From: Vibrio sp. 05-20-BW147
GTDB lineage: Bacteria; Pseudomonadota; Gammaproteobacteria; Enterobacterales; Vibrionaceae
NCBI RefSeq assembly: GCF_013369385.1
Contig: NZ_SZTO01000001.1
Location: forward strand, 186,001-250,000
Reading direction: 5' to 3'
DNA length: 64,000 nt
Below the pieces are notes generated by a model. It was not told the DNA's origin. It saw only the letters and a program-made list of their open reading frames with translations, and ran no database searches. Both the position numbers and the translations under genes were made by a program. Shown here in pieces: positions 1 to 9,444 of this stretch. Each line of letters begins with the position of its first letter. The first letter of the stretch is position 1.

Positions 1-197
1 CGCCAGTAGGAGATTTTGTCACGAATGGCATCGACTTTTTCCATCGCGGGTAGCGTATCTTCGGTGTAATTGAGCAACTCACTCTTTACCGTATTGAGCT
101 CTTTAATTAAAAATATGCCGAAAGTGATATTGATTGCAGCAATAATGAGGAATGAGGAGGCAATTTTCTTGCTGATGGATAGATTTTTTAAAAACAT
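1..197 (-). CDS. methyl-accepting chemotaxis protein, N-terminal fragment (partial)
   Basis: Reading leftwards from an ATG at 195-197, an open frame of 65 codons runs off the left edge. It begins with a short basic stretch (MFLKNLSISKK) followed by one hydrophobic segment (IASSFLIIAAINITFGIFLI) and then a charged, helical periplasmic-type stretch. This is the classic start of a chemoreceptor of the 4-helix-bundle sensor class. The signalling domain lies outside the window, so the class rests on the N-terminus alone; a sensor kinase with a similar N-terminus is the alternative. Confidence 0.6.
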   Translation of the reverse strand, partial: MFLKNLSISKKIASSFLIIAAINITFGIFLIKELNTVKSELLNYTEDTLPAMEKVDAIRDKISYW

Positions 198-582
198 GAA
201 TGGTTTACCTTCTGTTGCTGGTATTTTTGCTGCTAATGCAACCTACATCCATATATTAAAAACTGTGATTTCCTACCAAAATTTCGCGTAATTTATCATT
301 TTTATCATTAGTTGGCGATATTTATTTTGAGCTATAAATGAAAGTTGGTGTTTGTCACTTAATACCTGAATGATTGCTAGAAAAGCGAATTGATTTCTCA
401 CACTGTGCTCGCCTCAACTCGGCTTATTGACATAAGCATAGAAAGCAAAGTGCGCTTCATCCAATCGAAGCGTGTTTAATTTTTGATTCGAGACGGCCTC
501 CGCTTCGAGCTTGGTACTTTCTAAATAAGGTGTTTTCCAATCGAAGTGTTTTTTGAAGCTGAGTGTTGTGTGGCAAATCGAT
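198..582. other. intergenic region, no gene supported
   Basis: 385 bp between the chemoreceptor start and the end of the ETF-ubiquinone oxidoreductase gene. The half nearest the chemoreceptor is A+T rich and must hold its promoter. Two short near-copies of CCAATCGAAG occur about 80 bp apart (near 459 and 538). I see no convincing ORF, RNA or terminator here. Confidence 0.5.
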
Positions 583-2250
583 TTACATATTTTGGTAGTT
601 CGGTCCACCACCGCCTTCTGGCGGTGTCCACGTAATGTTCCCTGACGGATCTTTGATGTCGCAGGTTTTACAGTGTAAACAGTTGGCGGCATTAATTTGC
701 AAATAGGGACCACTTTCGCCTTCGATAACCTCATACACACCAGCGGGGCAATAGCGTTGTGCCGGCTCATCGTACAAATTCAGATGGCGTTTGAGGGAGG
801 TGTCGAGATCGTTCACCATCAGGTGGCAGGGTTGATTTTCCTCATGCTGAGTGGCGGAAAGATAGAGTGATGAAGGCTTGTCAAAGCTCAATACACCGTC
901 CGCTTTTGGGTACACAATGGGAGCGACAACGGCACACTCATCCAAGCAAAGGTGATCCGCTCTATCATCCACAATACGCCAACTGGGAGCTTGCCCGGTG
1001 AGAGGATACCAGAGATTTTGTTCAAAGGTATTCAGAGCCCCGCCAACGACAGGCCCATAGCGATGTAGGGCGGCAGAGAAGTTTTTCGTCTGCGCGAGCT
1101 CATCAAAAAGCCAAGATTGTTCAAATTCACTTTGGTAGTCCGCTTCAACGTTTTGCTCGGGTGATTGCCAGGCTTTGAAAATGGCTTCAGCGGCGAGCAT
1201 GCCCGATTTCATCGCCGTATGGCAGCCCTTGATCTTGCCACTATTTAGGGTGCCAGCATCGCAACCAATCAGTAATCCTCCAGCAAACTGCTGCTTGGGC
1301 AGTGAATGCAGCCCGCCCTTGGTGATGGCTCTGGCACCGTAAGCGACGCGCTCCGCGCCTTGCAATAGCGAAGCGATAGCGGGGTGATGCTTCATGCGTT
1401 GAAATTCTTCAAATGGACTGAGGTAGGGGTTGCTGTAGTTCAGGTCGGTGATCAAACCAACGCAAACTTGATGATTATCCATATGATATAGAAAGCCACC
1501 CCCTTGGCTGTCAGTGTCACTTAAAGGCCAGCCAGCGAAGTGGGTGACGTGGCCTGCTTGATAGGCTGGGCTCTCTTGAGGCAGTTGCCAAATTTCTTTG
1601 ATCCCCAGAGCGTAGTGTTGTGACGGCTTTCCTTGGTCGAGAGCAAAGTGCTCAATCAGTTGTTTACCCAAATGACCACGCGCGCCTTCGGCAAACACGG
1701 TAAAGCGTGCTTTTAGCTCGATACCTGCTTCAAATCCTGCTTTGGGCTGAGATTGCTTGTCTAGGCCCATGTCGGTGGTAATGACCCCGGTGACAATGTC
1801 ACTTTCGTTAATTACCACCTCTTTAGCGGGAAAGCCAGCAAACACCTCTACACCGAGGGCTTCTGCTTGTTTGGCCAACCAGCGGCAGAGATTACCCAAG
1901 CTGATCACATAGTTGTCACTGCTATTATGAAGTGATTTAGGCACCAGAAAGGCAGGCACTTCAATGTGGTTATGTTCGGTAGTGAGGTAAAGCAAGCGAT
2001 CTTGCGTGATGGGCGTGTCGACTGGCGCCCCTTGGTCCTGCCAATCGGGAAAAAGTTCTGCCAATGCTCGAGTTTCAAACAATGCGCCAGAGAGGATATG
2101 CGCACCCACTTCCGAGCCTTTTTCTAACACACAAATGGAGAGGCTTTGATTGGAGGCTTGGGCGAGTTGCGCCAAACGACAAGCGGCTGACAGACCCGCT
2201 GGCCCCGCACCAACGATAACCACGTCGAATTCCATGCATTCTCTTTCCAT
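583..2250 (-). CDS. electron transfer flavoprotein-ubiquinone oxidoreductase
   Basis: Membrane-associated flavo-iron-sulfur enzyme that takes electrons from reduced ETF and passes them to ubiquinone, linking acyl-CoA dehydrogenases to the respiratory chain. At 555 aa it has the usual length of the bacterial enzyme. An N-terminal FAD dinucleotide motif (VVIVGAGPAGLSAA, near residue 10-23), the family motif GCDAGTLNSGKIKG and a C-terminal 4Fe-4S ferredoxin-like segment with CPAGVY and CLHCKTCDIKDP are all visible. It is divergent from etfB-etfA (206 bp apart), its electron donor. A second in-frame ATG five codons in (2235) is preceded by AAAGAGA and may be the true start. Confidence 0.96.
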   Translation of the reverse strand: MERECMEFDVVIVGAGPAGLSAACRLAQLAQASNQSLSICVLEKGSEVGAHILSGALFETRALAELFPDWQDQGAPVDTPITQDRLLYLTTEHNHIEVPAFLVPKSLHNSSDNYVISLGNLCRWLAKQAEALGVEVFAGFPAKEVVINESDIVTGVITTDMGLDKQSQPKAGFEAGIELKARFTVFAEGARGHLGKQLIEHFALDQGKPSQHYALGIKEIWQLPQESPAYQAGHVTHFAGWPLSDTDSQGGGFLYHMDNHQVCVGLITDLNYSNPYLSPFEEFQRMKHHPAIASLLQGAERVAYGARAITKGGLHSLPKQQFAGGLLIGCDAGTLNSGKIKGCHTAMKSGMLAAEAIFKAWQSPEQNVEADYQSEFEQSWLFDELAQTKNFSAALHRYGPVVGGALNTFEQNLWYPLTGQAPSWRIVDDRADHLCLDECAVVAPIVYPKADGVLSFDKPSSLYLSATQHEENQPCHLMVNDLDTSLKRHLNLYDEPAQRYCPAGVYEVIEGESGPYLQINAANCLHCKTCDIKDPSGNITWTPPEGGGGPNYQNM

Positions 2251-2300
2251 AATGTAAACCTGCCGCTACAGAGTCGTTCATTGGCTTAAATATAGTCCAG

Positions 2301-2317
2301 TTGACGTAAACGTAAAC
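2301..2317. promoter_or_regulatory. LiuR-like operator between ETF-QO and etfBA
   Basis: The sequence TTGACGTAAACGTAAAC lies in the divergent region between the two ETF transcription units. It resembles the palindromic TTTACGT..ACGTAAA sites described for the MerR-family regulator LiuR, which controls branched-chain amino acid and ETF genes in many Gammaproteobacteria. The site is seen; assignment to LiuR is inference. Confidence 0.45.
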
Positions 2318-2456
2318 TTTACTAAGCTGAAATTACCATGTTGCACAAATGTTAATGCAATAAATCTTCGGACAGTGATTTGACGACATTGAAGTAAAGA
2401 GATTGAGTAAATGGCTTTTATTTCAAATGGTTGGTGATGTCCATTAAGGAGGCTAC

Positions 2457-3233
2457 GTGAAAGTATTGGTGGGTATCAAACGCGTGATCGACCCTTATCT
2501 CAAAGCGCGTGTGAAAGCGGACGGTTCTGGCGTTGAAATGACCAACGTGAAAATGACGCTCAATCCGTTTTGTGAAATCGCGGTAGAAGAGGCCGTGCGC
2601 CTCAAAGAAGCGGGCCATGCTGAGGAAGTGATCGTTGTCTCCATCGGTGACGAAAGCTGCCAAGAGCAATTGAGAGCTGCGTTGGCGCTGGGGGCGGATA
2701 GAGCGATTCATGTCGATCTCTCTTCTGTGGTGGAGAATTCGCAAAATGTGTTGGCGGTAGAACCGCTCTCGGTGGCGAAAATTCTGCATCGTCTGATGGA
2801 GCAAGAATCGGTTGGATTAGTGCTGCTGGGAAAACAGTCCGTCGACAGTGATAACAACCAAGTGCCGCAAATGCTGGCGGCATTGAGCCAAAGACCTTGC
2901 GCGACGTTTGCTTCCAAAGTCGTTGTCTCGGGTGAGCAGGTCAACGTGACGCGAGAAGTCGATGGCGGGTTGGAGGAGTTGCGATTAGTACTTCCTGCCA
3001 TCATCAGTACGGATCTGCGCCTTAATGAGCCGCGATATGCCTCTTTACCCAACATCATGAAAGCCAAGAAGAAACCGCTGGATGTGATCACACTACAACA
3101 GCTTTCCATTGAGGTTAAATCTCATCAGCAATTGCTGATGGTGAACACACCAACAGAGCGCAAAGCCGGAGAGCGGGTGGCGAATGTGGATCAGCTCATC
3201 GAAAAATTAAAAAACGACGCCAAGGTGCTGTAA
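2457..3233 (+). CDS. etfB: electron transfer flavoprotein subunit beta
   Basis: Small subunit of the soluble ETF heterodimer, which accepts electrons from acyl-CoA and branched-chain acyl-CoA dehydrogenases. The 258-aa product starts MKVLVGIKRVIDPYLK, typical of EtfB, and carries the adenine-nucleotide-binding stretch GKQSVDSDNNQVPQMLA. The start is GTG with an AAGGAGG ribosome-binding site just upstream. It is followed 28 bp later by etfA. The recognition-loop sequence around DLRLNEPRYASLPNIMKAKK matches the family and contains the lysine that is methylated in many EtfB proteins. Confidence 0.97.
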   Translation: MKVLVGIKRVIDPYLKARVKADGSGVEMTNVKMTLNPFCEIAVEEAVRLKEAGHAEEVIVVSIGDESCQEQLRAALALGADRAIHVDLSSVVENSQNVLAVEPLSVAKILHRLMEQESVGLVLLGKQSVDSDNNQVPQMLAALSQRPCATFASKVVVSGEQVNVTREVDGGLEELRLVLPAIISTDLRLNEPRYASLPNIMKAKKKPLDVITLQQLSIEVKSHQQLLMVNTPTERKAGERVANVDQLIEKLKNDAKVL

Positions 3234-3261
3234 TGCCCGCCGTGATAATGGAGAGAGTAAA

Positions 3262-4230
3262 GTGATGGAAAAGAATGACGTAAAAGTGCTGTTCCTGACC
3301 GAGCATAATGACCGGAATATTTGTCCTGAAAGCTTACGAGCCATGAGCGCAGCGTTGCAATTGCAACCTAAGGGCATTACGGCGCTGATTATTGGCCATC
3401 AATGTGATGCCGTGGTCGAACATGCACAGCGTATCGACGGAATCGCAGAGATCATGGTGCTGGATTCGCCGGCCTATCAACATCGTTTGGCAGAGAACAT
3501 TGTGCCCGTGATGGCGCAGTTGAGTGAGCCTTATACGCACGTGCTCGCAGCGGCAACCACCTTTGGTAAAAATATACTACCCGGTGTCGCGGCACTGCGC
3601 GATGTTGGTCAGTTGTCGGATGTCGTGGCGATTGAATCGGACGATACCTTTGTTCGGCCAATTTATGCTGGCAATGTGCTGGCCACGGTGAAATCACTCG
3701 ATGCAGTCAAAATGGTTTCTATTAGAAGCTCTGCGTTTGAAGCCTTATCTGACAATGGCTTAGGTGAAAATAGCAGCAATCAGGTGCCTGTTGTGCGACT
3801 CGACAAGGTCGTCGCCGCCAAAAACAGCGAATTTGTCGGTTTGGAGAAGGTAGAAAGTGAGCGGCCAGATTTGCCCAATGCGAGAGTTGTGGTGTCTGGA
3901 GGGCGTGGTTTAGGGAGCAAAGCGCAGTTTGCCATGGTGGAGCAGTTGGCCGATAAGTTAGGCGCGGCGGTGGGGGCTTCGCGCGCAGCGGTCGATGCGG
4001 GTTATGTGTCGAATGATCTGCAAGTGGGGCAAACTGGTAAAATCGTTGCACCAGAACTGTATATTGCGATTGGCATTTCAGGCGCGATACAGCATCTTGC
4101 TGGTATGAAAGAGTCGAAAGTCATTGTCGCGATAAACAAAGACCCAGACGCACCAATATTCCAGGTGGCGGACTACGGTTTGGTGGGCGATCTGTTTGAC
4201 ATCCTGCCGGAACTGTTAGAAAAGGTGTAG
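3262..4230 (+). CDS. etfA: electron transfer flavoprotein subunit alpha
   Basis: Large, FAD-binding subunit of ETF (322 aa), second gene of etfBA. The C-terminal FAD domain is complete: [11 protein letters not shown], the [20 protein letters not shown] segment, and the [17 protein letters not shown] signature. The start is GTG immediately followed by ATG, so initiation could be at either codon. Together with the divergent quinone oxidoreductase this gives a full electron path from acyl-CoA oxidation to the quinone pool. Confidence 0.97.
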   Translation: MMEKNDVKVLFLTEHNDRNICPESLRAMSAALQLQPKGITALIIGHQCDAVVEHAQRIDGIAEIMVLDSPAYQHRLAENIVPVMAQLSEPYTHVLAAATTFGKNILPGVAALRDVGQLSDVVAIESDDTFVRPIYAGNVLATVKSLDAVKMVSIRSSAFEALSDNGLGENSSNQVPVVRLDKVVAAKNSEFVGLEKVESERPDLPNARVVVSGGRGLGSKAQFAMVEQLADKLGAAVGASRAAVDAGYVSNDLQVGQTGKIVAPELYIAIGISGAIQHLAGMKESKVIVAINKDPDAPIFQVADYGLVGDLFDILPELLEKV

Positions 4231-4378
4231 AAAGACGCCGAGGTTTTTGAGGTGCCCAGTTTGTCGAAACGTAGGGTATTTTACTGGCTTTGTCGCTGAT
4301 TATTGCGCGCTTAACTGTGCGTTTTCATCGTAAAGCTTTCATCTTTGTTCTTTCTTTCATTATCGGCGGTCACCAAGC

Positions 4379-4404
4379 AAAAGGGCTTCCCAGTGGAAGC
4401 CCTT
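4379..4404 (-). terminator. intrinsic terminator between etfA and the bkd operon
   Basis: A perfect 10-bp stem (AAGGGCTTCC / GGAAGCCCTT) with a CAGT loop. Read on the minus strand it is followed by TTTTG, so it best terminates the bkd operon; it may also end etfA. Confidence 0.75.
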
Positions 4405-4453
4405 ACTTATTAGCCTTTATTCATTAGCCCTTACGCACTGCCTGAGCCACAAG

Positions 4454-5599
4454 TTACACACTGGGTTTTCTTAAATGCTCTGCCAACGCTTTAGTAAAGC
4501 GCGCGGCTTCGCCACCCGTACAAGCACGATGGTCAAAGGTGATCGACAAAGGCATTGCTTTGACGGCCACGGCTTTTCCTTCCCGAAGCACCACTTTCTC
4601 AATGATTCGACCCGCCCCCACAATCGCCACTTGCGGCGGTGACACCACAGGCGTGGCATAAATACCGGCGATGGCACCAAAATTCGACAGGGTGATCGTA
4701 GCGTGTTGCAACTGCTCACGGCCAATTTTGCGCTCGCGAATTCCTGAAACGGTTTGATTTATCCAGCTACGAATGTCGTCAGGTGAAAACTCATCGGCAT
4801 GTCGCATCACAGGGACATACAAACCGTGGGCACTGTCTACAGCCACACCAATATTCACGGTATGGTGCACGCAACGTGTGACGGTATCGGCATCAAACCA
4901 TGCGTTTAATGCGGGTTCTTGCTGGCAGGCATAAACGACCGCTTGAACCAAACGAACGGTAATGTCTTCCTGGCTGCTCCAATGCTCTAACAGCGCTTCC
5001 TCAGTAATGGTGACCGCAGCCACTTGCAGATGAGATTCAGTCATAGTGGTCATCATGGTGCGCCGTGCTCCTTTGAGCACTTCCGTACCGGGGCGTTGTT
5101 TGCCCGCTTCGTCGTAGACATCGTGATCCATAATCAAACCGGATGGGCCAGTACCAGACACCATCTCCAAGTTCACCCCGAGTTTTTGCGCCAGCAAACG
5201 AGCCGATGGCAAGGCGGTCACCCGTTTCTCTGTGGTGTGGTTTTGGTTGCCCCCGATCCAAAAATCGTCCACTTTCACTTGATGCATCTGATTGGACACA
5301 TGACCCACCACCGTGGCGGCGTCTTCGCGTTGTTGCACTTTTTTGTCGCTGTTTGCGGTCACATCACCGTCTTCGATTTCCAGTAACAGCGCCCCTATGT
5401 TAACCACATCGCCTTCATTGCCATGCCGAGTAATAATGGTTCCGGCCCATGGGGCTGGTACATCAACCGTTGCCTTGGCGGTTTCCACGGTGAGGATCAC
5501 TTGGTCGACTTCCACTTTGTCACCGACGCTGACGTGCCACTTAATAATTTCTGACTCAGCGAGCCCTTCGCCAAGATCCGGTAGGATAAAGGTTTTCAT
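4454..5599 (-). CDS. bkdB: branched-chain 2-oxoacid dehydrogenase E2 (lipoamide acyltransferase)
   Basis: Core acyltransferase of the branched-chain 2-oxoacid dehydrogenase complex, moving the acyl group from E1 to CoA. Domains in order: N-terminal lipoyl domain with the target lysine in VETAKATVDVPAP (near residue 43), a peripheral-subunit-binding segment (ALPSARLLAQKLGVNL), and a C-terminal catalytic domain. At 381 aa it has one lipoyl domain. The catalytic motif usually written HxxxDG reads HRACTGG here, with Thr in place of Asp. The ATG overlaps the E1beta stop by 4 bp, indicating translational coupling. No E3 (lipoamide dehydrogenase) gene follows, so E3 is presumably shared with the pyruvate complex. 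Confidence 0.92.
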   Translation of the reverse strand: MKTFILPDLGEGLAESEIIKWHVSVGDKVEVDQVILTVETAKATVDVPAPWAGTIITRHGNEGDVVNIGALLLEIEDGDVTANSDKKVQQREDAATVVGHVSNQMHQVKVDDFWIGGNQNHTTEKRVTALPSARLLAQKLGVNLEMVSGTGPSGLIMDHDVYDEAGKQRPGTEVLKGARRTMMTTMTESHLQVAAVTITEEALLEHWSSQEDITVRLVQAVVYACQQEPALNAWFDADTVTRCVHHTVNIGVAVDSAHGLYVPVMRHADEFSPDDIRSWINQTVSGIRERKIGREQLQHATITLSNFGAIAGIYATPVVSPPQVAIVGAGRIIEKVVLREGKAVAVKAMPLSITFDHRACTGGEAARFTKALAEHLRKPSV

Positions 5600-6579
5600 T
5601 TCCAGCCCTCCATAAGCTCACGAGCGGCGAGCACAATATCTTGCTCTTGAATCATGAAGTAATCCTCATTGCGGTAATAAGGCATGACGGTATCCATACC
5701 CGTCACGCGTTTAGGTGGTGCTTTCAGCAAGCACATTGCCTGCTCAGCGACGCGGGCAATGATCTCGCCACCCACACCACCACTGCGACTGGCCTCGTGC
5801 ACCACCAATAAACGTCCGGTTTTTTCTAAAGATTGGAAAATGGTCGCCATATCAAGCGGCTTGATACTGGCTAAATCAATCACTTCCGCCTCAATGCCTT
5901 GTGAAGAGAGCGTTTGAGCAGCTTGTAGAGATTCCACCACGCACGCGCCCCAAGTCACTAGGGTTACATCACGGCCTTTACGTAAGGTGAAACAGCTATC
6001 AAGTGGTAGCGCTTCGCCGTTATCCACTACCTCTGATTTGACGGTGCGGTAAATGCGTTTGGGTTCAAAGAACATCACAGGATCATCACTGCGGATGGCA
6101 GCGAGCAAAAGGCCGTAAGCGCGCTGAGGTGAAGAAGGAATCACCACCTTAAAGCCGGGAATATGGGCAAAGAGCGCTTCGATACTTTCAGAGTGGTGCT
6201 CTGGGGCGTGAATACCGCCACCAAAAGGGGCACGAAACACCGCAGGGCAGGTGAGGCGTCCTCGAGTGCGGTTTCGCATTCTTGCCGCGTGACAAATCAG
6301 ATGCTCCATCGCTGGAAACACAAAGCCTTGAAACTGAAATTCAGCCACTGGCCTCAATCCTTGTGTTGCCATACCCACCGCTACGCCACCAATTAACGCT
6401 TCGGCCAGTGGTGAGTCCATCACGCGCTTTAGGCCAAATTTCTGTTTGAGACCAACGGTTGCGCGAAACACGCCGCCGTTGTCTCCCACATCTTCACCAA
6501 GCACCACGACGTTTGCATCGCGCTCCATCTCGTGATGAAGGGCGAGGTTGACCGCTTCAACTAGGGTTAGTTCAGCCAT
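5596..6579 (-). CDS. bkdA2: branched-chain 2-oxoacid dehydrogenase E1 component, beta subunit
   Basis: Beta chain (327 aa) of the thiamine-diphosphate E1 decarboxylase. The N-terminal family signature VVLGEDVGDNGGVFRAT, the transketolase pyrimidine-binding region and the C-terminal domain (RLLVVHEASRSGGVGGEI) are intact. A good GGGAGG ribosome-binding site precedes the ATG. The gene overlaps E1alpha by 8 bp and E2 by 4 bp, so the three are one transcript. Branched-chain substrate specificity is inferred from family resemblance and from the ETF neighbours. Confidence 0.95.
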   Translation of the reverse strand: MAELTLVEAVNLALHHEMERDANVVVLGEDVGDNGGVFRATVGLKQKFGLKRVMDSPLAEALIGGVAVGMATQGLRPVAEFQFQGFVFPAMEHLICHAARMRNRTRGRLTCPAVFRAPFGGGIHAPEHHSESIEALFAHIPGFKVVIPSSPQRAYGLLLAAIRSDDPVMFFEPKRIYRTVKSEVVDNGEALPLDSCFTLRKGRDVTLVTWGACVVESLQAAQTLSSQGIEAEVIDLASIKPLDMATIFQSLEKTGRLLVVHEASRSGGVGGEIIARVAEQAMCLLKAPPKRVTGMDTVMPYYRNEDYFMIQEQDIVLAARELMEGWK

Positions 6580-7666
6580 GCTTGCCTCCCTGCATACGCA
6601 TTGCTTTATTAATTAACATGTCTCGTTGAGCATGAAGCTCGACTGGTAGCGAGGCATAGAGGTAATCAAAGGCACTTTCGGGGGCTTGTGGCGGAAGCGA
6701 AAGATAGTGTGCGACGGCTTGCTCCACTTGTTGTTTGCAATGGGCTAACCATTGTTGCTCGAGCTCTTCATTCCAAAGCCCTTGAGCGGTTAAATAGGCT
6801 TGAAGGCGCTTGATCGGTTCATACAGCCATGCTTGCTTTAACTCATCGGCACTGCGATATCGGCTAGCATCGTCGGCAGTGGTGTGATCACTCAGGCGAT
6901 AGCTGATCGCTTCTATCAATGTCGCGCCTTTGCCTTTTCGCGCTCTGTCCAGAGCGTTGTTAACGGCATCATAAACAGCGACCACATCATTGCCATCCAC
7001 GGTGATACCTGGAATGCCAGCTCCTTTGGCTTTCTCTGACAACAAATCCGCCGCACATTGCAACTGACGAGGAACGGAGATCGCCCACTGGTTGTTGTTA
7101 ACGACAAACACCAAAGGCAAATGCCATACACCAGCGCAGTTGATGGATTCCAAAAAATCGCCTTTGGAGGTAGCGCCATCGCCACAGGTCACTAAAGCGG
7201 CGTCATGATTACCTTGAATTTTGAGTGCGGAGGCAACGCCAACCGCGTGCGTGCATTGGGTGGCAATGGGGACACAGAAGGGTAGATCGGAACAGCGTAA
7301 GTGACTTTCCTCGGGACAAAAATCACTACCGCGTTCATCTCCGCCCCAATATTGCAGGTTTTTCTCCATACCAATACCACGAACCCACATAGCGGGCATG
7401 TCTCGATAGTAAGGAATGAACACGTCAGAAGGTTTGAGCGCGTGACCAATGCCAACCCCAAACGCTTCAGAGCCAAGGTGGGATGGGTAGGTGCCAAGTT
7501 TCCCCGTTCTTTGTAGCGCCACCGCTTTGTTGTCGTACGCTCTGGTGATGAGCATGTCACGGTAAAATTGGACAAGACGCTCCTCACTAGCCCAAGAAGG
7601 GAGTGGGCTTTGCACATTCCCTTCATAGTCGAGGAATCGGTGCATTGGCAGTGCCTGAATATTCAT
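6572..7666 (-). CDS. bkdA1: branched-chain 2-oxoacid dehydrogenase E1 component, alpha subunit
   Basis: Alpha chain (364 aa) of E1, first gene of the bkd operon. The thiamine-diphosphate motif is visible as GDGATSKGDFLESINCAG ending in VVNNNQWAIS (GDG-N26-NN type), and the phosphorylation-loop-like region YRLSDHTTADDASRYR is present. An AAGGAG site 6-7 bp before the ATG supports the start. The complex oxidatively decarboxylates 2-oxo acids from Val, Leu and Ile; the products feed acyl-CoA dehydrogenases that use the ETF encoded next door. Confidence 0.95.
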   Translation of the reverse strand: MNIQALPMHRFLDYEGNVQSPLPSWASEERLVQFYRDMLITRAYDNKAVALQRTGKLGTYPSHLGSEAFGVGIGHALKPSDVFIPYYRDMPAMWVRGIGMEKNLQYWGGDERGSDFCPEESHLRCSDLPFCVPIATQCTHAVGVASALKIQGNHDAALVTCGDGATSKGDFLESINCAGVWHLPLVFVVNNNQWAISVPRQLQCAADLLSEKAKGAGIPGITVDGNDVVAVYDAVNNALDRARKGKGATLIEAISYRLSDHTTADDASRYRSADELKQAWLYEPIKRLQAYLTAQGLWNEELEQQWLAHCKQQVEQAVAHYLSLPPQAPESAFDYLYASLPVELHAQRDMLINKAMRMQGGKHG

Positions 7667-8005
7667 CTCAAGCTCCTTTTGATAAGCCTATCGCCACAGG
7701 AGATAAGCTGACACAAGACTGAAAGAGAATGTCCAATTCACATCACATGAGATGCGCTAGATATGCGCCATTTCTTAAAATTGTCTCCTGTGAAAGCGAA
7801 AGTGGCTATTTGATGCTTCTGCATTTATCCACTTCCACAGTGATCCATCTTGGGACATCCGATTTACTGTAAGTGTAATCAAAATGTTAAATTTCGCTAA
7901 GATTAGATTGTTTTCAAGCAGTAAACTCTGCCTTACACCGTTGGGAATTAGGACAATGTTTCAGCTTTGGCATTTGGGCTTGTTAAAATTTGAAGGAAAT
8001 AACTA
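7667..8005. other. upstream region of the bkd operon
   Basis: About 340 bp of A+T-rich noncoding sequence that must hold the bkd promoter. I see no clear operator matching the LiuR-like box found upstream of the ETF genes, and no ORF. It ends at the TA flanking the adjacent MITE. Confidence 0.4.
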
Positions 8006-8284
8006 GGGTCTGTTGACCTTTTGCGGTTAAATTTTGTTCGAGAAAAAAGCGTTTTAATCGCGGCGAGAGGTTTGTCGCCTAGTCATTCTAAGCAAAACAC
8101 CTCTCAACAAAGAGTAAAACGCTTTTATCGGGGGCGCCCAGCTCGAACCCTTCGGGCAGCGTTTGTGACTCCTTTTTGCTGCGCTATCGGCTTATCAGGT
8201 AGGGCAGCTACATTTCAAAGCCTCTGCCTTGCACAAAGAACCCACAAACTGCTGCAAAAATCAGCTCAAAAGGTCAACAGACCC
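8006..8284. mobile_element. MITE-like element, 279 bp, with perfect terminal inverted repeats
   Basis: The ends are perfect inverted repeats (GGGTCTGTTGACCTTTT at the left; its complement at the right; 18 bp matching if the flanking A/T is counted). TA dinucleotides flank both ends, consistent with a TA target duplication as in IS630/Tc1-type transposition. An internal inverted repeat (AAAGCGTTTTA near 8046 and TAAAACGCTTT near 8116) would fold into a large hairpin. It encodes no transposase; a chance 90-codon frame through it is not protein-like. It must have been mobilised in trans by an unseen transposase. Confidence 0.75.
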
Positions 8285-8348
8285 TATGGTTGACAGAAAA
8301 CATCTCAGAATATTCGTGAAAAAAAGATGAGTGTTTGCGGTGGTGGAA

Positions 8349-8376
8349 TGAAAAACGCCTTCCGTTGGGAAGGCGC
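8349..8376 (-). terminator. intrinsic terminator of add
   Basis: Stem GCGCCTTCC / GGAAGGCGT read on the minus strand, followed by TTTTT. It lies about 30 bp after the adenosine deaminase stop. Confidence 0.8.
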
Positions 8377-8402
8377 ATTATCGATATCGGTTTGCCTAAC
8401 GC

Positions 8403-9398
8403 TTACTGAGCGAAGCTCAATAGATGCTGTTTAACCGCATCAGAGGTGAAGGCATTGTTGACACTGATAGTGTAGATATCGAAGTATTCCGCTTCTGTCA
8501 GTTCAAATGCTTCAACGACTTTACGCACTTCGTCGGTCATCGTGGTGTTCGACACGGTACGGTTGTCAGTGTTGATCGTTACGGCAATACCGTCTTTGTA
8601 GAACGCTTTAATTGGATGTTCACTCAAGCTGTTGACGGCTTTGGTCTGAACGTTACTGCTAGGGCAGGTTTCCAGAGCCACTTCTTCCCCTTTAACGAGC
8701 TGGTAAGCTTCTGGGTGGTTGTGGATGAAAATACCGTGGCCAACACGCTCTGCGCCAAGCAAAGAAATCGCGTCATAGACGTTTTGTCCTGCACCTTGCT
8801 CACCTGCGTGAATAGTGATGCGGTAACCCAACTCTTTTGCGTATTGTGCGTAAGGAACAAACTCGTGACAGAATCCAGGAACTTCAGAGCCAGCGAGGTC
8901 AAAAGCCACAATGCCATCGTTAAGGTGTTTTGCGCCTGCTTCTAAAACCGCTTTAATTTGGTCTTTTGGCATGGTGCGTAGAATAGACAAAATGTAGTTA
9001 CCGTGGATGTCGTACTGTGCTTCCGCACGTTTCATTCCACGAACCACGCTGTCCATGATGTCTTCAAGGCTCAAGCCTTTTACTTGGTGTAAAAGTGGGC
9101 CAAAGCGAACTTCTAAATATTTGACGTTCTCGTTTGCAGCGTCTTCGAATAGCTCAAATGAAATTCTCTCTAGCGCTTCTGCCGTTTGCATGACCATACC
9201 TGGCAACTCAAAGCGTTTCAGATACTCATCCAAATTTGGGCAAGTTTCTGGTGCAACCATCATCTCTTTGATCACGTTAATGTCACGTGATGGCAGAGTG
9301 AGGTTCTGTTCGTCAGCAAGGTCAATAATGGTCTGCGGGCGTACGCTACCATCTAGGTGGCAGTGCAAATCGATCTTCGGCAGGTCAAAGTAATTCAT
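8403..9398 (-). CDS. add: adenosine deaminase
   Basis: Zinc hydrolase converting (deoxy)adenosine to (deoxy)inosine in purine salvage. The 331-aa product has the metal-binding LHCHLDGS motif at residues 11-18, the HAGEQG motif with the catalytic Glu, GHGIFIH, and the C-terminal [10 protein letters not shown] metal/substrate motif. Length and motif order match bacterial Add. An AAAGAGAAG ribosome-binding site precedes the ATG. It is a single-gene unit with its own terminator. Confidence 0.96.
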   Translation of the reverse strand: MNYFDLPKIDLHCHLDGSVRPQTIIDLADEQNLTLPSRDINVIKEMMVAPETCPNLDEYLKRFELPGMVMQTAEALERISFELFEDAANENVKYLEVRFGPLLHQVKGLSLEDIMDSVVRGMKRAEAQYDIHGNYILSILRTMPKDQIKAVLEAGAKHLNDGIVAFDLAGSEVPGFCHEFVPYAQYAKELGYRITIHAGEQGAGQNVYDAISLLGAERVGHGIFIHNHPEAYQLVKGEEVALETCPSSNVQTKAVNSLSEHPIKAFYKDGIAVTINTDNRTVSNTTMTDEVRKVVEAFELTEAEYFDIYTISVNNAFTSDAVKQHLLSFAQ

Positions 9399-9444
9399 GA
9401 GTCTTCTCTTTATAAAATTTCGGATAAAGCGACAGACTTCATAA

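Noticed and set aside
414..770. 118-codon minus-strand frame at the end of ETF-QO
   Set aside because: It overlaps the ETF-QO 3' end in another frame and resembles no family; the overlapping gene is certain.
8021..8293. 90-codon plus-strand frame through the MITE
   Set aside because: It spans the terminal repeats and hairpin, starts at TTG without a ribosome-binding site, and its product is not protein-like.
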